This document shows positions 9,653-20,449 of a stretch of 64,000 nucleotides of DNA, piece by piece. Under the pieces are notes generated by a model, which ran no database searches, was not told where the DNA came from, and saw only the letters and a program-made list of their open reading frames with translations. Source of the stretch: Streptomyces lushanensis (GTDB lineage Bacteria; Actinomycetota; Actinomycetes; Streptomycetales; Streptomycetaceae). The number at the start of each line of letters is the position of its first letter. Position 1 is the stretch's first letter. A program made the position numbers and the translations under genes. Location: positions 37,537-101,536 of the forward strand of contig NZ_MAUD01000086.1 of NCBI RefSeq assembly GCF_001700515.1, written 5' to 3'.

Positions 9653-10792
9653 TCACTTCTGGCGCTTGTAGAAGGGCAGCGCCACGACCTCGTACGGCTC
9701 ATGGGTGCCCCGGATGTCGACCCCGACGCCCGCCGTGCCCGGCTCGGCGTACGCGACGTCGACGTACGCCATGGCGATCGGCCTGCCCAGGGTGGGGGAC
9801 GGGGCGCCCGAGGTGACCGCGCCGACGACCGCGCCGTCGGCGACGACCTGATAGCCCGCGCGCGGGACCCGGCGGCCCTCGGCGATCAGACCGACCAGCT
9901 TGCGCGGCGGCGCGCTCGCGGCGCGCTCGGCCGCCGCCTCCAGGGCCTCGCGCCCGACGAAGGCGCCCTCGTTCGACGTCTTGTCGAACTTCACGACCCG
10001 GCCGAGGCCCGCGTCGAACGGAGTGAGACCGGTGGTCAGCTCGTTGCCGTACAGCGGCATCCCTGCCTCCAGCCGGAGCGTGTCGCGGCAGGAGAGCCCG
10101 CACGGCACCAGGCCGACGCCCTCGCCCGCCTCGGTCAGCGCGCGCCACAGCGTCTCCGCGTGCCCGGGCTCGACGAACAGCTCGAAACCGTCCTCGCCGG
10201 TGTAGCCCGTGCGGGCGATCAGCGCCGGGACACCGGCCACGGTGCCCGGCAGGCCCGCGTAGTACTTCAGCCCGTCCAGATCGGCGTCGGTCAGCGACTT
10301 GAGGATGCCCGGGGACCGCGGCCCCTGGACGGCCAGCAGCGCGTACGCGTCACGGTCGTCGCGCACCTCGGCGTCGAAACCGGCGGCGCGGGCGGTCAGC
10401 GCGTCCAGCACCGTCTCGGCGTTGGAGGCGTTGGCGACGACCAGATACTCGCTGTCGCCGAGGCGGTAGACGATCAGATCGTCCAGGATTCCGCCGTCCT
10501 CCCGGCAGATCATGGTGTAGCGGGCGCGGCCCACGGCGACGGCGCCGATGTTGCCGACCAGCGCGTGGTCGAGCAGCCGGCCCGCGGCCGGACCCGAGAC
10601 GGTGATCTCGCCCATGTGCGAGAGATCGAAGAGCCCGGCCCCGGTCCGTACGGCGAGGTGCTCGTCGCGCTCGCTGCCGTAGCGCAGCGGCATGTCCCAG
10701 CCCGCGAAGTCGGTCATGGTCGCGCCCAGCGCGCGGTGCACGGCGTCGAGGGCGGTCGTACGGGGGGCGCTGCTCGGCGGGGCGTGATTCAT
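9653..10792 (-). CDS. gcvT: glycine cleavage system T protein (aminomethyltransferase)
   Basis: Transfers the methylene group from the H-protein-bound aminomethyl arm to tetrahydrofolate and releases ammonia. 379 residues from the chosen ATG, whose GGGAG Shine-Dalgarno sits 8 nt upstream; an in-frame extension to 10843 would run into the riboswitch. Family motifs include DFAGWDMPLRYG near the N-terminus, SHMGEI and the folate-pocket YTGEDGFEL. First gene after the tandem glycine riboswitch. The P-protein gene gcvP is not in this window and must lie elsewhere for the pathway to work. Confidence 0.95.
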   Translation of the reverse strand: MNHAPPSSAPRTTALDAVHRALGATMTDFAGWDMPLRYGSERDEHLAVRTGAGLFDLSHMGEITVSGPAAGRLLDHALVGNIGAVAVGRARYTMICREDGGILDDLIVYRLGDSEYLVVANASNAETVLDALTARAAGFDAEVRDDRDAYALLAVQGPRSPGILKSLTDADLDGLKYYAGLPGTVAGVPALIARTGYTGEDGFELFVEPGHAETLWRALTEAGEGVGLVPCGLSCRDTLRLEAGMPLYGNELTTGLTPFDAGLGRVVKFDKTSNEGAFVGREALEAAAERAASAPPRKLVGLIAEGRRVPRAGYQVVADGAVVGAVTSGAPSPTLGRPIAMAYVDVAYAEPGTAGVGVDIRGTHEPYEVVALPFYKRQK

Positions 10793-10831
10793 CGGTGTGG
10801 CTCCCAGGGCATGACGACGAGGACGGTCCTC

Positions 10832-11031
10832 CCCATCTGTCATCGGAACCTGAGAGGTTCACCACGACCACCCGTACCAGGGGTCATGACTTGCACCTTG
10901 GGTGGAGCCGCGGCACTGCGGCCCGCTTTTCAGATCTGCCTCGTCCGCGCGGTACGGGGCCTGAGAGATTCAAGGGAGGAACTTGCTCCTTCGGCGCCCG
11001 GCGCACACGGTGACCGGGACTCTCCCGCGCG
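10832..11031 (-). promoter_or_regulatory. tandem glycine riboswitch
   Basis: Read on the minus strand, the leader opens with GCGGGAGAGTCCC and then shows GCCGAAGGAGCAAG, the conserved glycine-aptamer core, followed by AATCTCTCAGGCCCC. A second, related unit follows with ACCCAAGGTGCAAG and AACCTCTCAGGTTCC, separated by a short linker containing GATCTGAAAAGCGGG. This double-aptamer layout is characteristic of gcvT riboswitches. Glycine binding should turn expression on. The first aptamer fits the consensus closely; the second core reads CCAAGG where CGAAGG is usual. The expression platform is the 40 nt before gcvT. Confidence 0.92.
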
Positions 11032-11211
11032 GATTCAAACGGCCGGTATGCAGTTGGCGGGCACATCATCGCACGCATCCGGGTGATTCGGAGCGCCTGG
11101 CCCGTAACTGGCCGGACGGCGTGAAAAGCTTGTGCCGCATTACCATTTCTTTACACTTCGTGGGCAAGGGTCATGGGCCAGGCCGACTGAGCTGACAGGG
11201 GGACGGCGAAG

Positions 11212-11886
11212 ATGTCGCAGAGGTCCGGGGCATATGTGACGACCGCGGGGGTGCCGGCCCAGCAGGGCGTGTCCGGCCGGGAGGCCGTGGCCCGGCCCGT
11301 GGCGGTCGTCAGGGATTTGAGAGGGCGCCGGGGCCGGGTGCCGGGCGCCCTGGTCTTCACCGCGGGCGACCTGGTGGTGGTCTCCGGGCTGCCGGGCAGC
11401 GGCAAGTCCACCCTGATCGGGCGGGCCGCCGAGGCCGGCGGGATCGACTCGCAGGACACCAGGGACCGCTGGGAGCGCCGGCTGCCGGGCGGCCTCCCCT
11501 ATGCCGTCTACCGCCCGCTCGTCCGTATAGCGCATTACGCGGGACTGCGGCGCGCGCTCCGCTCCGGCGAGAGCGTGGTCGTGCACGACTGCGGTACGCA
11601 GAGATGGGTACGGCGCTGGCTGGCCCGCGAGGCCCGCAGACGTGGCCGCGGGCTCCATCTCGTCCTGCTGGACGTGCCGCCCGAGGTGGCCCGCGCGGGC
11701 CAGCGGGAGCGCGGTCGCGGCGTCTCCGGGTACGCGTTCGCCCGCCATCGCCGGGCCGTCCGCCGTCTGCTGCGCGGCGCCGAGTCGGGCCGGCTGCCCA
11801 GGGGCTGCGCCACGGCGGTGCTTCTGGACCGGGACGCGGCGGGGGCCCTGGACCGGATCGTCTTCCCTCCAGGGCCGGGCGGGTGA
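11212..11886 (+). CDS. P-loop NTP-binding protein (AAA/zeta-kinase type)
   Basis: 224 residues with a clear Walker A, GLPGSGKST (59-67), and a later hydrophobic strand ending in LVLLDVPPE that could be Walker B. The region after it is Arg-rich (REARRRGRG, RQRERGRG). The fold resembles small nucleotide/metabolite kinases or zeta-toxin-like P-loop proteins. The substrate cannot be assigned from sequence. Transcribed divergently from the glycine operon, with roughly 180 bp to the riboswitch, and not obviously in an operon with the SseB-like genes downstream. Confidence 0.75.
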   Translation: MSQRSGAYVTTAGVPAQQGVSGREAVARPVAVVRDLRGRRGRVPGALVFTAGDLVVVSGLPGSGKSTLIGRAAEAGGIDSQDTRDRWERRLPGGLPYAVYRPLVRIAHYAGLRRALRSGESVVVHDCGTQRWVRRWLAREARRRGRGLHLVLLDVPPEVARAGQRERGRGVSGYAFARHRRAVRRLLRGAESGRLPRGCATAVLLDRDAAGALDRIVFPPGPGG

Positions 11887-12205
11887 CGGCGCGCTGAGCG
11901 CCGCACACCGGCAGGGGGCGCACGCGCGCGCGGGTACGAGCCCCTGCCTGCGGCGTTAGGGTGTGTCCGCACCATCGCGGCTCCGCCCCCGGGGCGGGGC
12001 CCGAGCCCGCCGCGGAGCGGCTGAGGCCACCGTGGTGCCCGCGGTCGCACGGCGGAGGACCGGTCTCGTACGGGACGTGCCCGGCCGGCGCCGGCAACGC
12101 CGCGAGCGTGGGCGCCCGTCAGGCCGAGCCGGCCGCGGATCCGGGGAAACGGCTTATGGGACAACCCTTGAGGTGCCGCGGCAGGCACGGGGGCGGAGGA
12201 AGACT

Positions 12206-12940
12206 GTGAACACTGCATGGCCGGGCAACGAGCTGGAAGAGGTGCTCGCCGCCTCGCTCGGCAGCCGGGGCGCGGGCGGCCGGCTGGTGGAGGTGCTCGG
12301 ACGCAGCGAGGTCTGGGTGCCGCTGCCCAACGGCGGAGGCCCGGACAGTCCCGGTCTCGATCTGCCGACCCTGGAGATAGAGGGCGCGCCGTACGTCCCG
12401 GTCTTCAGCTCCCAGCAGCAGTTCCTCCAGTGTGTCGGCGCCCATATGCCCTTCACGGTGGCGCCGGCCCGTGACTTCGCGCGCGGCCTGCCCCCGCAGC
12501 TGGGTATCGCGGTCAACCCGGGCGGCATGGTCGGTATGCCGCTGCCGCCGCCCGCCGTCGCGGAGCTGTGCCGGGCGGGACGGACCCCGCTCGACGGTCC
12601 GGCGACCGGCGGCCGGGTCCGGCTCTTCGAACCGGACTGGCAGGAGGATCCGGTCGACTTCCTCTCGGCCGCCGCGGGCGAGTTCGAGGCGTCCGGCGTG
12701 GTGCTCTCGGCCCGCCGCGCGCTCGCCAGCGTCGAGGGCGACTCCCCGGCGCTCTTCATCGGCGTACAGCTCTCCTCGTGGGAGGCCGCCGACCGCAACG
12801 CGCCGCTGGACGCGCTCGGCCGCGCCCTGGGCCGGGTCGCGGTGGGCTGGCCCGTCAATCTCATCCTGCTGGACGTCGCCCAGGACCCGGTCGGCGACTA
12901 TCTGCTGACGAAGGTGAGGCCGTTCTACCAGCGGGCATAG
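12206..12940 (+). CDS. SseB-like protein, first copy
   Basis: 244 residues, SseB (enhanced serine sensitivity) family. The GTG start is preceded at 5 nt by GGAGGA, which decides it over a long in-frame extension. The protein has an SseB N-domain region (LEVLGRSEVWVPLP, then YVPVFSSQQQF) and a C-terminal domain ending in a KVRPFYQRA motif. E. coli SseB overexpression alters serine sensitivity; the biochemical role is unknown. Proximity to sdaA, glyA and gcvT makes a link to serine balance attractive but is inference. Confidence 0.75.
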   Translation: MNTAWPGNELEEVLAASLGSRGAGGRLVEVLGRSEVWVPLPNGGGPDSPGLDLPTLEIEGAPYVPVFSSQQQFLQCVGAHMPFTVAPARDFARGLPPQLGIAVNPGGMVGMPLPPPAVAELCRAGRTPLDGPATGGRVRLFEPDWQEDPVDFLSAAAGEFEASGVVLSARRALASVEGDSPALFIGVQLSSWEAADRNAPLDALGRALGRVAVGWPVNLILLDVAQDPVGDYLLTKVRPFYQRA

Positions 12941-13093
12941 ACACCAGGCGTCAAGGCTGTGTCAGGACGGCCGCCTAAGCTGGTTTGATGGCTGGGCCAG
13001 CGCGCGTGTGTCCGGACGGGCCTTCCCGCACGGGGGCCGACGGGCCTCGGGGCTGCTGGTCGAATGGTGGATCGAAGAGGGGCGGGACCCAGA

Positions 13094-13879
13094 GTGAGCG
13101 CGTCAGGCACCGCGGCGGCCGGGCAGGTCGAGCAGATGCTGCGCCAGGTGACGCCAGGACGCTACGACGCGTACGAGGCGCTCCTCCAGGCCCTCGCCGA
13201 CGACAGCGTCTGGATGCTGCTCTGGCACGGCCGGGCCGGTTCACCGGACGCCCAGTACGGCAACATGGAGGTCGACGGGCTCGGGTACGCACCGTGCGTC
13301 ACCTCGGCCAAGGAGCTCTCCGTCAGCGGCTGGACCCGGGCGCACGAAGTGGTCACCGGCCGTGACATCGCCCGCGCGCTCTATCCCGACCGCTGGGGAA
13401 TCTGGCTCAATCCGCACGCGCCCGGCGGCGGAGTCGGCATCCCCTGGCTCGATCTGCGGCGGATCGCCACCGGACTGGACCGGATGCCCGCGGGACCGCT
13501 GCGGCTCTCCGAGCCGGCCATCGCGCTCCCGCAGTTCTACGCCCTGCTCACCCAGAACGCCCACCGCACACCCGCGGTCCGCTCGCTGCGCCGCGCCTGG
13601 GTGCAGCCGGCGCTCGGTGTCCCGTATCTCACGATCGGCCTGGATCTGTACGACACGAGCGCCGTGTCCGTCGATTCCGTCCGCGCGATGATGCGGCAGT
13701 CGATCACGGCGGTTCCGGACGGACTTCCGGTCTCGACGGTGGCGATGTCCGACGAGTACGACCCGGTGACGATGTGGCTACGGGCCAACGCGCGTCCGTT
13801 CTACGACCGCGAAGCACACGCGGGACCGGCGCCGACCTCGGGTTATGGCTATCCGCCGCCCGCTTCCCACGCGTATTGA
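13094..13879 (+). CDS. SseB-like protein, second copy
   Basis: 261 residues from the GTG at 13094 (GAGGGG about 11 nt upstream); an ATG at 13064 in frame is an alternative start. Related to the preceding gene: both have a VGWPVN- or VPDGLPV-type segment followed by a C-terminal motif with RPFY, and both share the SseB-like two-domain layout. Lies about 150 bp downstream of the first copy on the same strand, consistent with an old tandem duplication. No catalytic motif is visible. The last 25 residues are Pro/Tyr/Gly-rich. Confidence 0.7.
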   Translation: MSASGTAAAGQVEQMLRQVTPGRYDAYEALLQALADDSVWMLLWHGRAGSPDAQYGNMEVDGLGYAPCVTSAKELSVSGWTRAHEVVTGRDIARALYPDRWGIWLNPHAPGGGVGIPWLDLRRIATGLDRMPAGPLRLSEPAIALPQFYALLTQNAHRTPAVRSLRRAWVQPALGVPYLTIGLDLYDTSAVSVDSVRAMMRQSITAVPDGLPVSTVAMSDEYDPVTMWLRANARPFYDREAHAGPAPTSGYGYPPPASHAY

Positions 13880-14235
13880 GCCCGCCGGCGCGGAAGATAC
13901 GGATGCTCGGGTTCCGCCGTATGTCAACCAGATTGAGCCCTGTGTCCGGTCTGACCGGATAGCGGACGACTTAGTCCGCTGAGACGAGCGGACCGTCCGG
14001 ATAACGGAACACCTCTACCCGCATCACGTTTGAGCAAACATTCCTCTTGGGGACTGGCGGGTGATCGCGAAGTGGCTGAAGACTCCGGGGAGCAGGTGGT
14101 CTCGGCCTAGTGTGCGATGCGCTGACAGAAGCAGTTCCCGCCACAGGGGGACCACGTGCGTCATGTGATGTGAAAGTGCCGCTACAGCGGCGGTCATGGG
14201 CCGGCCACCGTCGGCCGAGAGGGGTCTCCAGCGCA
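13880..14235. promoter_or_regulatory. control region upstream of the oligopeptide operon
   Basis: 356 bp without a gene, upstream of the first permease. It contains TCCGGTC-T-GACCGGA near 13945-13959 (7-bp arms) and GTCCGCT (13974-13980) / AGCGGAC (13987-13993). These could be operator sites for the transporter or the terminator of the SseB-like pair. A less GC-rich patch around 14025-14060 is the likely promoter zone. I cannot name -35/-10 boxes with confidence. Confidence 0.35.
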
Positions 14236-15234
14236 ATGACGGCACCTATCGAGACCACCGGGTCGGCGGCGACAGCGCAGCCGGAAGCGGTCCTGGAGGG
14301 CGCCGGGGGCAAGCAGATCGAAGGCCGTTCGCTCGGCCGGATCGCGTGGACGCGTTTCAAGCGGGACAAGGTCGCCGTAGCGGGCGGCGTCATCGTGATC
14401 CTGCTGGTTCTTGTCGCCGTACTGTCCAAACCGATCCAGGCGGTGTTCGGTCTCGACCCCAACGCCTTCAACCAGGATCTGGTGGATCCCACGCTGCTGG
14501 CGCCCAAGGGCGGCTTCGGCGGGATGAGCTGGGATCATCCGCTGGGCGTGGAACCGCAGACCGGGCGTGACATCCTGGCCCGTATCATCGAGGGCTCATG
14601 GGTCTCCTTGGTGGTCGCGGCCGGATCGACGTTGCTCTCGGTCGTCATCGGCGTCGTGATGGGCGTCGTGGCGGGTTTCTACGGCGGTTGGGTGGACAGT
14701 GCCATCAGTCGCATGATGGACACCTTCCTGGCCTTCCCGCTACTGCTTTTCGCGATCTCGATCTCCGCGTCGCTCCAGGGCAACGCGTTCGGTCTTGAGG
14801 GGCTTCCGCTCCGTATCGCCGTACTGATCTTTGTGATCGGCTTCTTCAGCTGGCCGTACATCGGCCGGATCGTGCGCGCGCAGACGCTCAGCCTGCGTGA
14901 GCGGGAGTTCGTCGAGGCGGCCCGATCGCTGGGCGCGCGAGGACCGTTCATCCTGTTCCGGGAGCTGCTGCCGAATCTGGTCGCGCCGATCCTCGTGTAC
15001 TCCACCCTGCTGATCCCCACCAACATCCTCTTCGAGGCTTCTCTGAGCTTCCTGGGGGTGGGTATCGCACCGCCGCAGGCCTCCTGGGGCGGCATGCTGT
15101 CCACCGCGGTCGACCTCTACCAGGTCGACCCGATGTTCATGATCATCCCCGGTATGGCGATCTTCATCACCGTGCTGGCATTCAATCTGCTGGGGGACGG
15201 GCTGCGTGACGCACTCGACCCCCGTGGCAAGTAA
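14236..15234 (+). CDS. oligopeptide ABC transporter permease (OppC/DppC type)
   Basis: 332-residue inner-membrane permease with an N-terminal OppC-type helix (VAVAGGVIVILLVLVAVL) and the coupling-helix motif EAARSLGARG followed by FILFRELLPNL. The ATG at 14236 is chosen because GAGAGGGG precedes it; an upstream in-frame start at 14110 adds a non-conserved tail. Partner of the second permease encoded downstream. First gene of the five-gene cluster permease-binding protein-permease-ATPase-ATPase, the same order as the Streptomyces bldK operon, though this looks like a paralogue. Confidence 0.9.
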   Translation: MTAPIETTGSAATAQPEAVLEGAGGKQIEGRSLGRIAWTRFKRDKVAVAGGVIVILLVLVAVLSKPIQAVFGLDPNAFNQDLVDPTLLAPKGGFGGMSWDHPLGVEPQTGRDILARIIEGSWVSLVVAAGSTLLSVVIGVVMGVVAGFYGGWVDSAISRMMDTFLAFPLLLFAISISASLQGNAFGLEGLPLRIAVLIFVIGFFSWPYIGRIVRAQTLSLREREFVEAARSLGARGPFILFRELLPNLVAPILVYSTLLIPTNILFEASLSFLGVGIAPPQASWGGMLSTAVDLYQVDPMFMIIPGMAIFITVLAFNLLGDGLRDALDPRGK

Positions 15235-15278
15235 GAGCGGCCCTGCCGCATCGGTCAATCGAGGGGGCTTTCCTCAGG

Positions 15279-17045
15279 ATGAACAGCAGAAAGACGGCAG
15301 CGGCCATCGCCGTGACGCTGGCCATGGCGCTCGGTGCGAGTGCCTGCGGCAGCTCCGACAAGGACAGTGACGGCAACAAGGGTGGCGGCGGCAGCAGCGC
15401 CAAGGCCGATGCCGCGATGTCGGGCATTGTCAACACGACCGACAAGAAGGGGGGGACGGTCGTCTTCGAGCACTCCAGCGGCCCGGACTCCCTCGACCCG
15501 GGCAACACGTACTACGGCTGGGTGCAGAACTTCTCCCGCCTGTACGGCCGTACCCTGGTCACCTTCAAGCCGGCCGCGGGCAAGGAAGGTCTTGAGGTCG
15601 TCCCCGACCTCGCGACCTCGCTCGGCAAGGCCAGCCCCGACGCCAAGACCTGGACGTACACGCTCCGCAAGGGCGTGAAGTTCCAGGACGGCACCGAGGT
15701 CACCTCGAAGGACGTCAAGTACGCGATCGAGCGCAGCAACTTCGCGCCCGAGGCGCTCTCCAACGGTCCGACGTACTTCAAGTCGTACCTCGTGGGCGGC
15801 GACAAGTACAAGGGTCCCTACAAGGACAAGTCCCCCGAGGGTCTGAAGTCCATCGAGACCCCGGACGACTACACGATCACGTTCAAGCTGAACAAGCCGT
15901 TCGCGGACATGGACTACCTGGCCACCTTCTCGCAGACCGCTCCGGTCCCGCAGAAGGCCGACAAGGGTGCCGAGTACGTCCAGAACATCGTGTCCTCCGG
16001 CCCGTACAAGTTCGACTCGTACAGCGAGAGCAGCGGCGCCACGCTCTCCCGCAACCCCGAGTGGGACGCGGCCAGCGACCCGATCCGCAAGGCTCTGCCG
16101 GACAAGATCGAGCTGAAGCTGAACGTCAACGCGACGACGATCGACGAGCACCTGCTCAACGACACGATCACCGCGGACGCCGGCGGCACCGGTCTCCAGT
16201 CCAAGACGCAGCCGAAGGTGCTCGTCAAGGCCACCGAGAAGGCCAAGACGGACAATCCGTACGCGGGTGCGCTCTCGTACCTGGCGATGAACGTCAACGT
16301 GAAGCCGTTCGACAACATCGACTGCCGCAAGGCCGTGCAGTACGCGGTGGACAAGGCCGGTGCGGTCAACTCCATCGGCGGCTCGGTCAAGGGTGACCCG
16401 GCCAGCACGCTGATCCCGCCGTCGGTGAGCGGTTACAAGAAGTTCGACCTGTACGCGACGCCGGGCAACAAGGGCGACGAGGCCAAGTCGAAGGCCGCGC
16501 TGACGGCCTGTGGCAAGCCGGGCGGCTTCAAGACCACGCTGACGGCCCGTGCGGACCGTCCCGACGAGGTCACCGTGGCCACCCAGATCCAGGAGAGCCT
16601 GAAGAAGGTCGGCATCACGGCGGACATCAAGACGTTCCCGTCCGACAAGTACTTCACGGACTTCGCCGGTGTGCCGGCCTGGGTGCACAAGAACAACGCG
16701 GGCCTCATGATGATGGCCTGGGGTGCCGACTGGCCCAGTGGATTCGGCTTCCTCGACCAGATCGTGAACGGTGCGGCCATCAAGCCGTCCGGTGGCACGA
16801 ACCTGATGGAGCTGAACGACCCGAAGATCAACAAGGCGCTGTCGGAGGGTATCGGCACCGTCGACCCGGCCGAGCGCACGGCCGCCTGGGGCAATGTCGA
16901 CCAGCTCGTCATGGAGAACGCCTCGGTCGTCCCGCTCTTCTACCGCAAGAACCTGCTCTACCGGCCCGAGTCCGCCGGCAACGTCACCGTCACCGAGGCC
17001 TACCTCGGCATGTACGACTACACGCTGCTGACCTCGACCAAGTGA
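15279..17045 (+). CDS. oligopeptide-binding lipoprotein (SBP family 5)
   Basis: 588 residues. The signal peptide ends in a lipobox-like GASACGSS with Cys23 as the lipidated residue, followed by a Gly/Ser/Lys spacer. Mature protein is a family 5 extracellular solute-binding protein (motifs SLDPGNTYYGW, then the YTLRKGVKFQDG region used to bind peptide backbones). It would deliver oligopeptides to the two permeases. Its codon use is more strongly biased than its neighbours (many AAG, GAC, GTC), suggesting high expression, which fits the strong hairpin after its stop. Confidence 0.92.
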   Translation: MNSRKTAAAIAVTLAMALGASACGSSDKDSDGNKGGGGSSAKADAAMSGIVNTTDKKGGTVVFEHSSGPDSLDPGNTYYGWVQNFSRLYGRTLVTFKPAAGKEGLEVVPDLATSLGKASPDAKTWTYTLRKGVKFQDGTEVTSKDVKYAIERSNFAPEALSNGPTYFKSYLVGGDKYKGPYKDKSPEGLKSIETPDDYTITFKLNKPFADMDYLATFSQTAPVPQKADKGAEYVQNIVSSGPYKFDSYSESSGATLSRNPEWDAASDPIRKALPDKIELKLNVNATTIDEHLLNDTITADAGGTGLQSKTQPKVLVKATEKAKTDNPYAGALSYLAMNVNVKPFDNIDCRKAVQYAVDKAGAVNSIGGSVKGDPASTLIPPSVSGYKKFDLYATPGNKGDEAKSKAALTACGKPGGFKTTLTARADRPDEVTVATQIQESLKKVGITADIKTFPSDKYFTDFAGVPAWVHKNNAGLMMMAWGADWPSGFGFLDQIVNGAAIKPSGGTNLMELNDPKINKALSEGIGTVDPAERTAAWGNVDQLVMENASVVPLFYRKNLLYRPESAGNVTVTEAYLGMYDYTLLTSTK

Positions 17046-17050
17046 CACCC

Positions 17051-17078
17051 GGTGGCACCGGGTCCTCCCGGTGCCACC
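17051..17078 (+). terminator. intra-operon hairpin after the binding-protein gene
   Basis: Perfect 12-bp stem GGTGGCACCGGG / CCCGGTGCCACC with a TCCT loop, 5 nt after the stop codon. Probably a partial terminator or 3' mRNA stabiliser that lets the binding protein be made in excess over the membrane genes. Confidence 0.7.
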
Positions 17079-17187
17079 CCGTAACACCTGTAACACCTGT
17101 ACATCAAAACAGCACCCCCCGAAAGGCAGGTGAAGGTGCCGGGCCGCCCTGGCGTACCCCGTCAGGTCGGCCCGGCACCAAACGGCT

Positions 17188-18198
17188 GTGGCTGCGTACA
17201 TCATCCGACGCGTCTTCGCCGCGGTGTTGCTGCTGCTGGTGGTCAGCGCAGTCACGTTCGCGATCTTCTTCCTTGTGCCTCGCCTCGGCGGGCAGACGAC
17301 CGACTCGCTGGCCGCCCAGTACATCGGCAAGAGTCCCACTCCGGACGCCATCGCCGCTGTCAAGAAGAACCTGGGGCTCGACCAGCCCCTCTACCTTCAG
17401 TACTGGGACTTCATCAAGAGCATCGTGGTCGGCGCCGAGTACAACTTCGGCCCCAATCCCTCGGTCTGCCATGTGCCCTGCTTCGGCTACTCGTTCAAGA
17501 CACATGTCGAGATCTGGCCCCAGATACTCGAGCGCGTGCCGGTGACCCTGTCGCTGGCCGTCGGCGCGGCGGTCCTCTGGGTCCTCTCCGGTGTCGCGAT
17601 CGGTGTGCTCTCCGCGCTCAAGCGGGGATCGATCTTCGACCGGCTCGCCATGGGCGTCGCCCTCGCCGGCGTCTCGCTGCCGATGTTCTTCACCGGCCTG
17701 GTCTCCCTCGCCCTGTTCAGCTTCCACTGGACGATCTGGGACGACCTCCACTTCGTACCGTTCACCGAGAATCCCGGTGAATGGGCCTGGAACCTGATCC
17801 TTCCCTGGTGCACGCTCGCCTTCCTCTACTCGGCGCTCTACGCACGGCTCACCCGTGCCGGGATGCTGGAGACGATGGGCGAGGACTACATCAGAACCGC
17901 GCGGGCGAAGGGACTGCGGGAGAGCAAGGTGGTCGTCAAGCACGGCCTGCGCGCGGCCCTGACGCCGCTCGTCACGATCTTCGGCATGGACTTCGCGCTG
18001 CTGCTCGGCGGTGCGGTCATCACCGAGAACGTCTTCTCCTTCCAGGGCATGGGCGCCTACGCCATCCTGGGTGTGAAGCAGAGCGACCTGCCCATCGTGA
18101 TGGGTGTGACGCTGGTCGCCGCCTTCTTCATCGTTGTCTGCAACCTGCTGGTGGACCTTGTGTACGCCGCGATCGACCCCCGGGTGAGGCTCTCATGA
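17188..18198 (+). CDS. oligopeptide ABC transporter permease (OppB/DppB type)
   Basis: 336 residues, starting at GTG. The opening AAYIIRRVFAAVLLLLVVSA is the standard OppB first helix. Coupling-helix motif RTARAKGL is present, followed by the conserved LRAALTPLVTIFGMDFALLLGG segment. There is a longer-than-usual periplasmic insertion (about residues 75-105) with two cysteines (SVCHVPCFG), possibly disulfide-linked. Stop overlaps the next ATG by 4 nt. Confidence 0.9.
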   Translation: MAAYIIRRVFAAVLLLLVVSAVTFAIFFLVPRLGGQTTDSLAAQYIGKSPTPDAIAAVKKNLGLDQPLYLQYWDFIKSIVVGAEYNFGPNPSVCHVPCFGYSFKTHVEIWPQILERVPVTLSLAVGAAVLWVLSGVAIGVLSALKRGSIFDRLAMGVALAGVSLPMFFTGLVSLALFSFHWTIWDDLHFVPFTENPGEWAWNLILPWCTLAFLYSALYARLTRAGMLETMGEDYIRTARAKGLRESKVVVKHGLRAALTPLVTIFGMDFALLLGGAVITENVFSFQGMGAYAILGVKQSDLPIVMGVTLVAAFFIVVCNLLVDLVYAAIDPRVRLS

Positions 18199-19276
18199 GC
18201 GACGTACAGAAGACGGGCGCGGAGAAGGCCACCACGGGTACGGGTTCCGCCGGCGGCGCCGACAAGTTCCTCTCCGTACGGGACCTGCGGATCCACTTCG
18301 ACACCGACGACGGTCTGGTGAAGTCCGTCGACGGCGTCAGCTTCGATCTGCAGGCCGGCCGGACCCTCGGCATCGTCGGTGAGTCCGGTTCGGGCAAGTC
18401 CGTGACCTCGCTGGGTGTCATGGGGCTGCACAACTCCGAGCGGGCCAGGATCTCCGGTGAGATCTGGCTGGACGGCGAGGAGCTGATCGGCGCCGGTCCC
18501 GAGCGCGTGCGTGAGCTGCGCGGCCAGAAGATGGCGATGATCTTCCAGGACCCGCTCTCCGCGCTGCATCCGTACTACAGCATCGGCGCGCAGATCGTGG
18601 AGGCCTACCGCGTCCACAACGCGGTGGACAAGAAGACCGCCAAGAAGCGGGCCGTCGAGATGCTCGACCGGGTCGGCATCCCCGAGCCCGCGCGGCGCTA
18701 CGACGACTATCCGCACCAGTTCTCCGGCGGTATGCGCCAGCGCGCGATGATCGCGATGGCGCTGGTCAACAACCCGCAGCTGCTGATCGCCGACGAGCCG
18801 ACGACCGCTCTGGACGTCACCGTCCAGGCGCAGATCCTCGACCTCATCCGGGATCTCCAGAAGGAGTTCCACTCGGCGGTCGTCATCATCACCCACGACC
18901 TGGGCGTCGTCGCCGAGATCGCCGACGAACTGCTGGTGATGTACGCGGGACGCTGCATCGAGCGCGGCACCGCGGAGAAGGTCTTCTACCAGCCCCAGCA
19001 TCCGTACACCTGGGGTCTGCTGGGCTCGATGCCCCGTATCGACCGGGAGCAGACCGACCGGCTGGTGCCGGTCAAGGGAACGCCGCCCAGCCTGATCAAT
19101 GTCCCCTCCGGCTGCGCCTTCCATCCGCGCTGCCCCTACGCGGACATCCCCGAGGACAACATCACCCGCACCGAGCGCCCTGAGCTGCGGCAGGTCACCG
19201 ACGGACACTTCTCCGCCTGCCACATGTCGCCGGCGCAGCGGGAACAGATCTGGACCGAAGAGATTGCGCCGAAGCT

Positions 19277-19280
<4 letters not shown>
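18195..19280 (+). CDS. oligopeptide ABC transporter ATPase (OppD/DppD type)
   Basis: 361 residues. Walker [12 protein letters not shown] signature FSGGMRQR, Walker [13 protein letters not shown] and the H-loop ITHDLG are intact. The C-terminal oligopeptide/dipeptide-transporter extension carries Cys residues ([11 protein letters not shown]) that in some relatives bind an Fe-S cluster. A 25-residue Thr/Gly-rich N-terminal tail precedes the domain. It overlaps the permease stop as ATGA and the next gene as GTGA, so it is translationally coupled on both sides. Confidence 0.93.

Positions 19281-20449
<1,169 letters not shown>

Noticed and set aside
13940..13995. Terminator call for the SseB-like pair
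   Set aside because: Short arms and location near a promoter zone make an operator equally likely, so it is listed only as a control region.
15255..17363. Long open frame antisense to the binding-protein gene
   Set aside because: Opposite-strand openness in GC-rich coding DNA; Arg/Val/Leu-rich, no domain, and the sense gene is clear.
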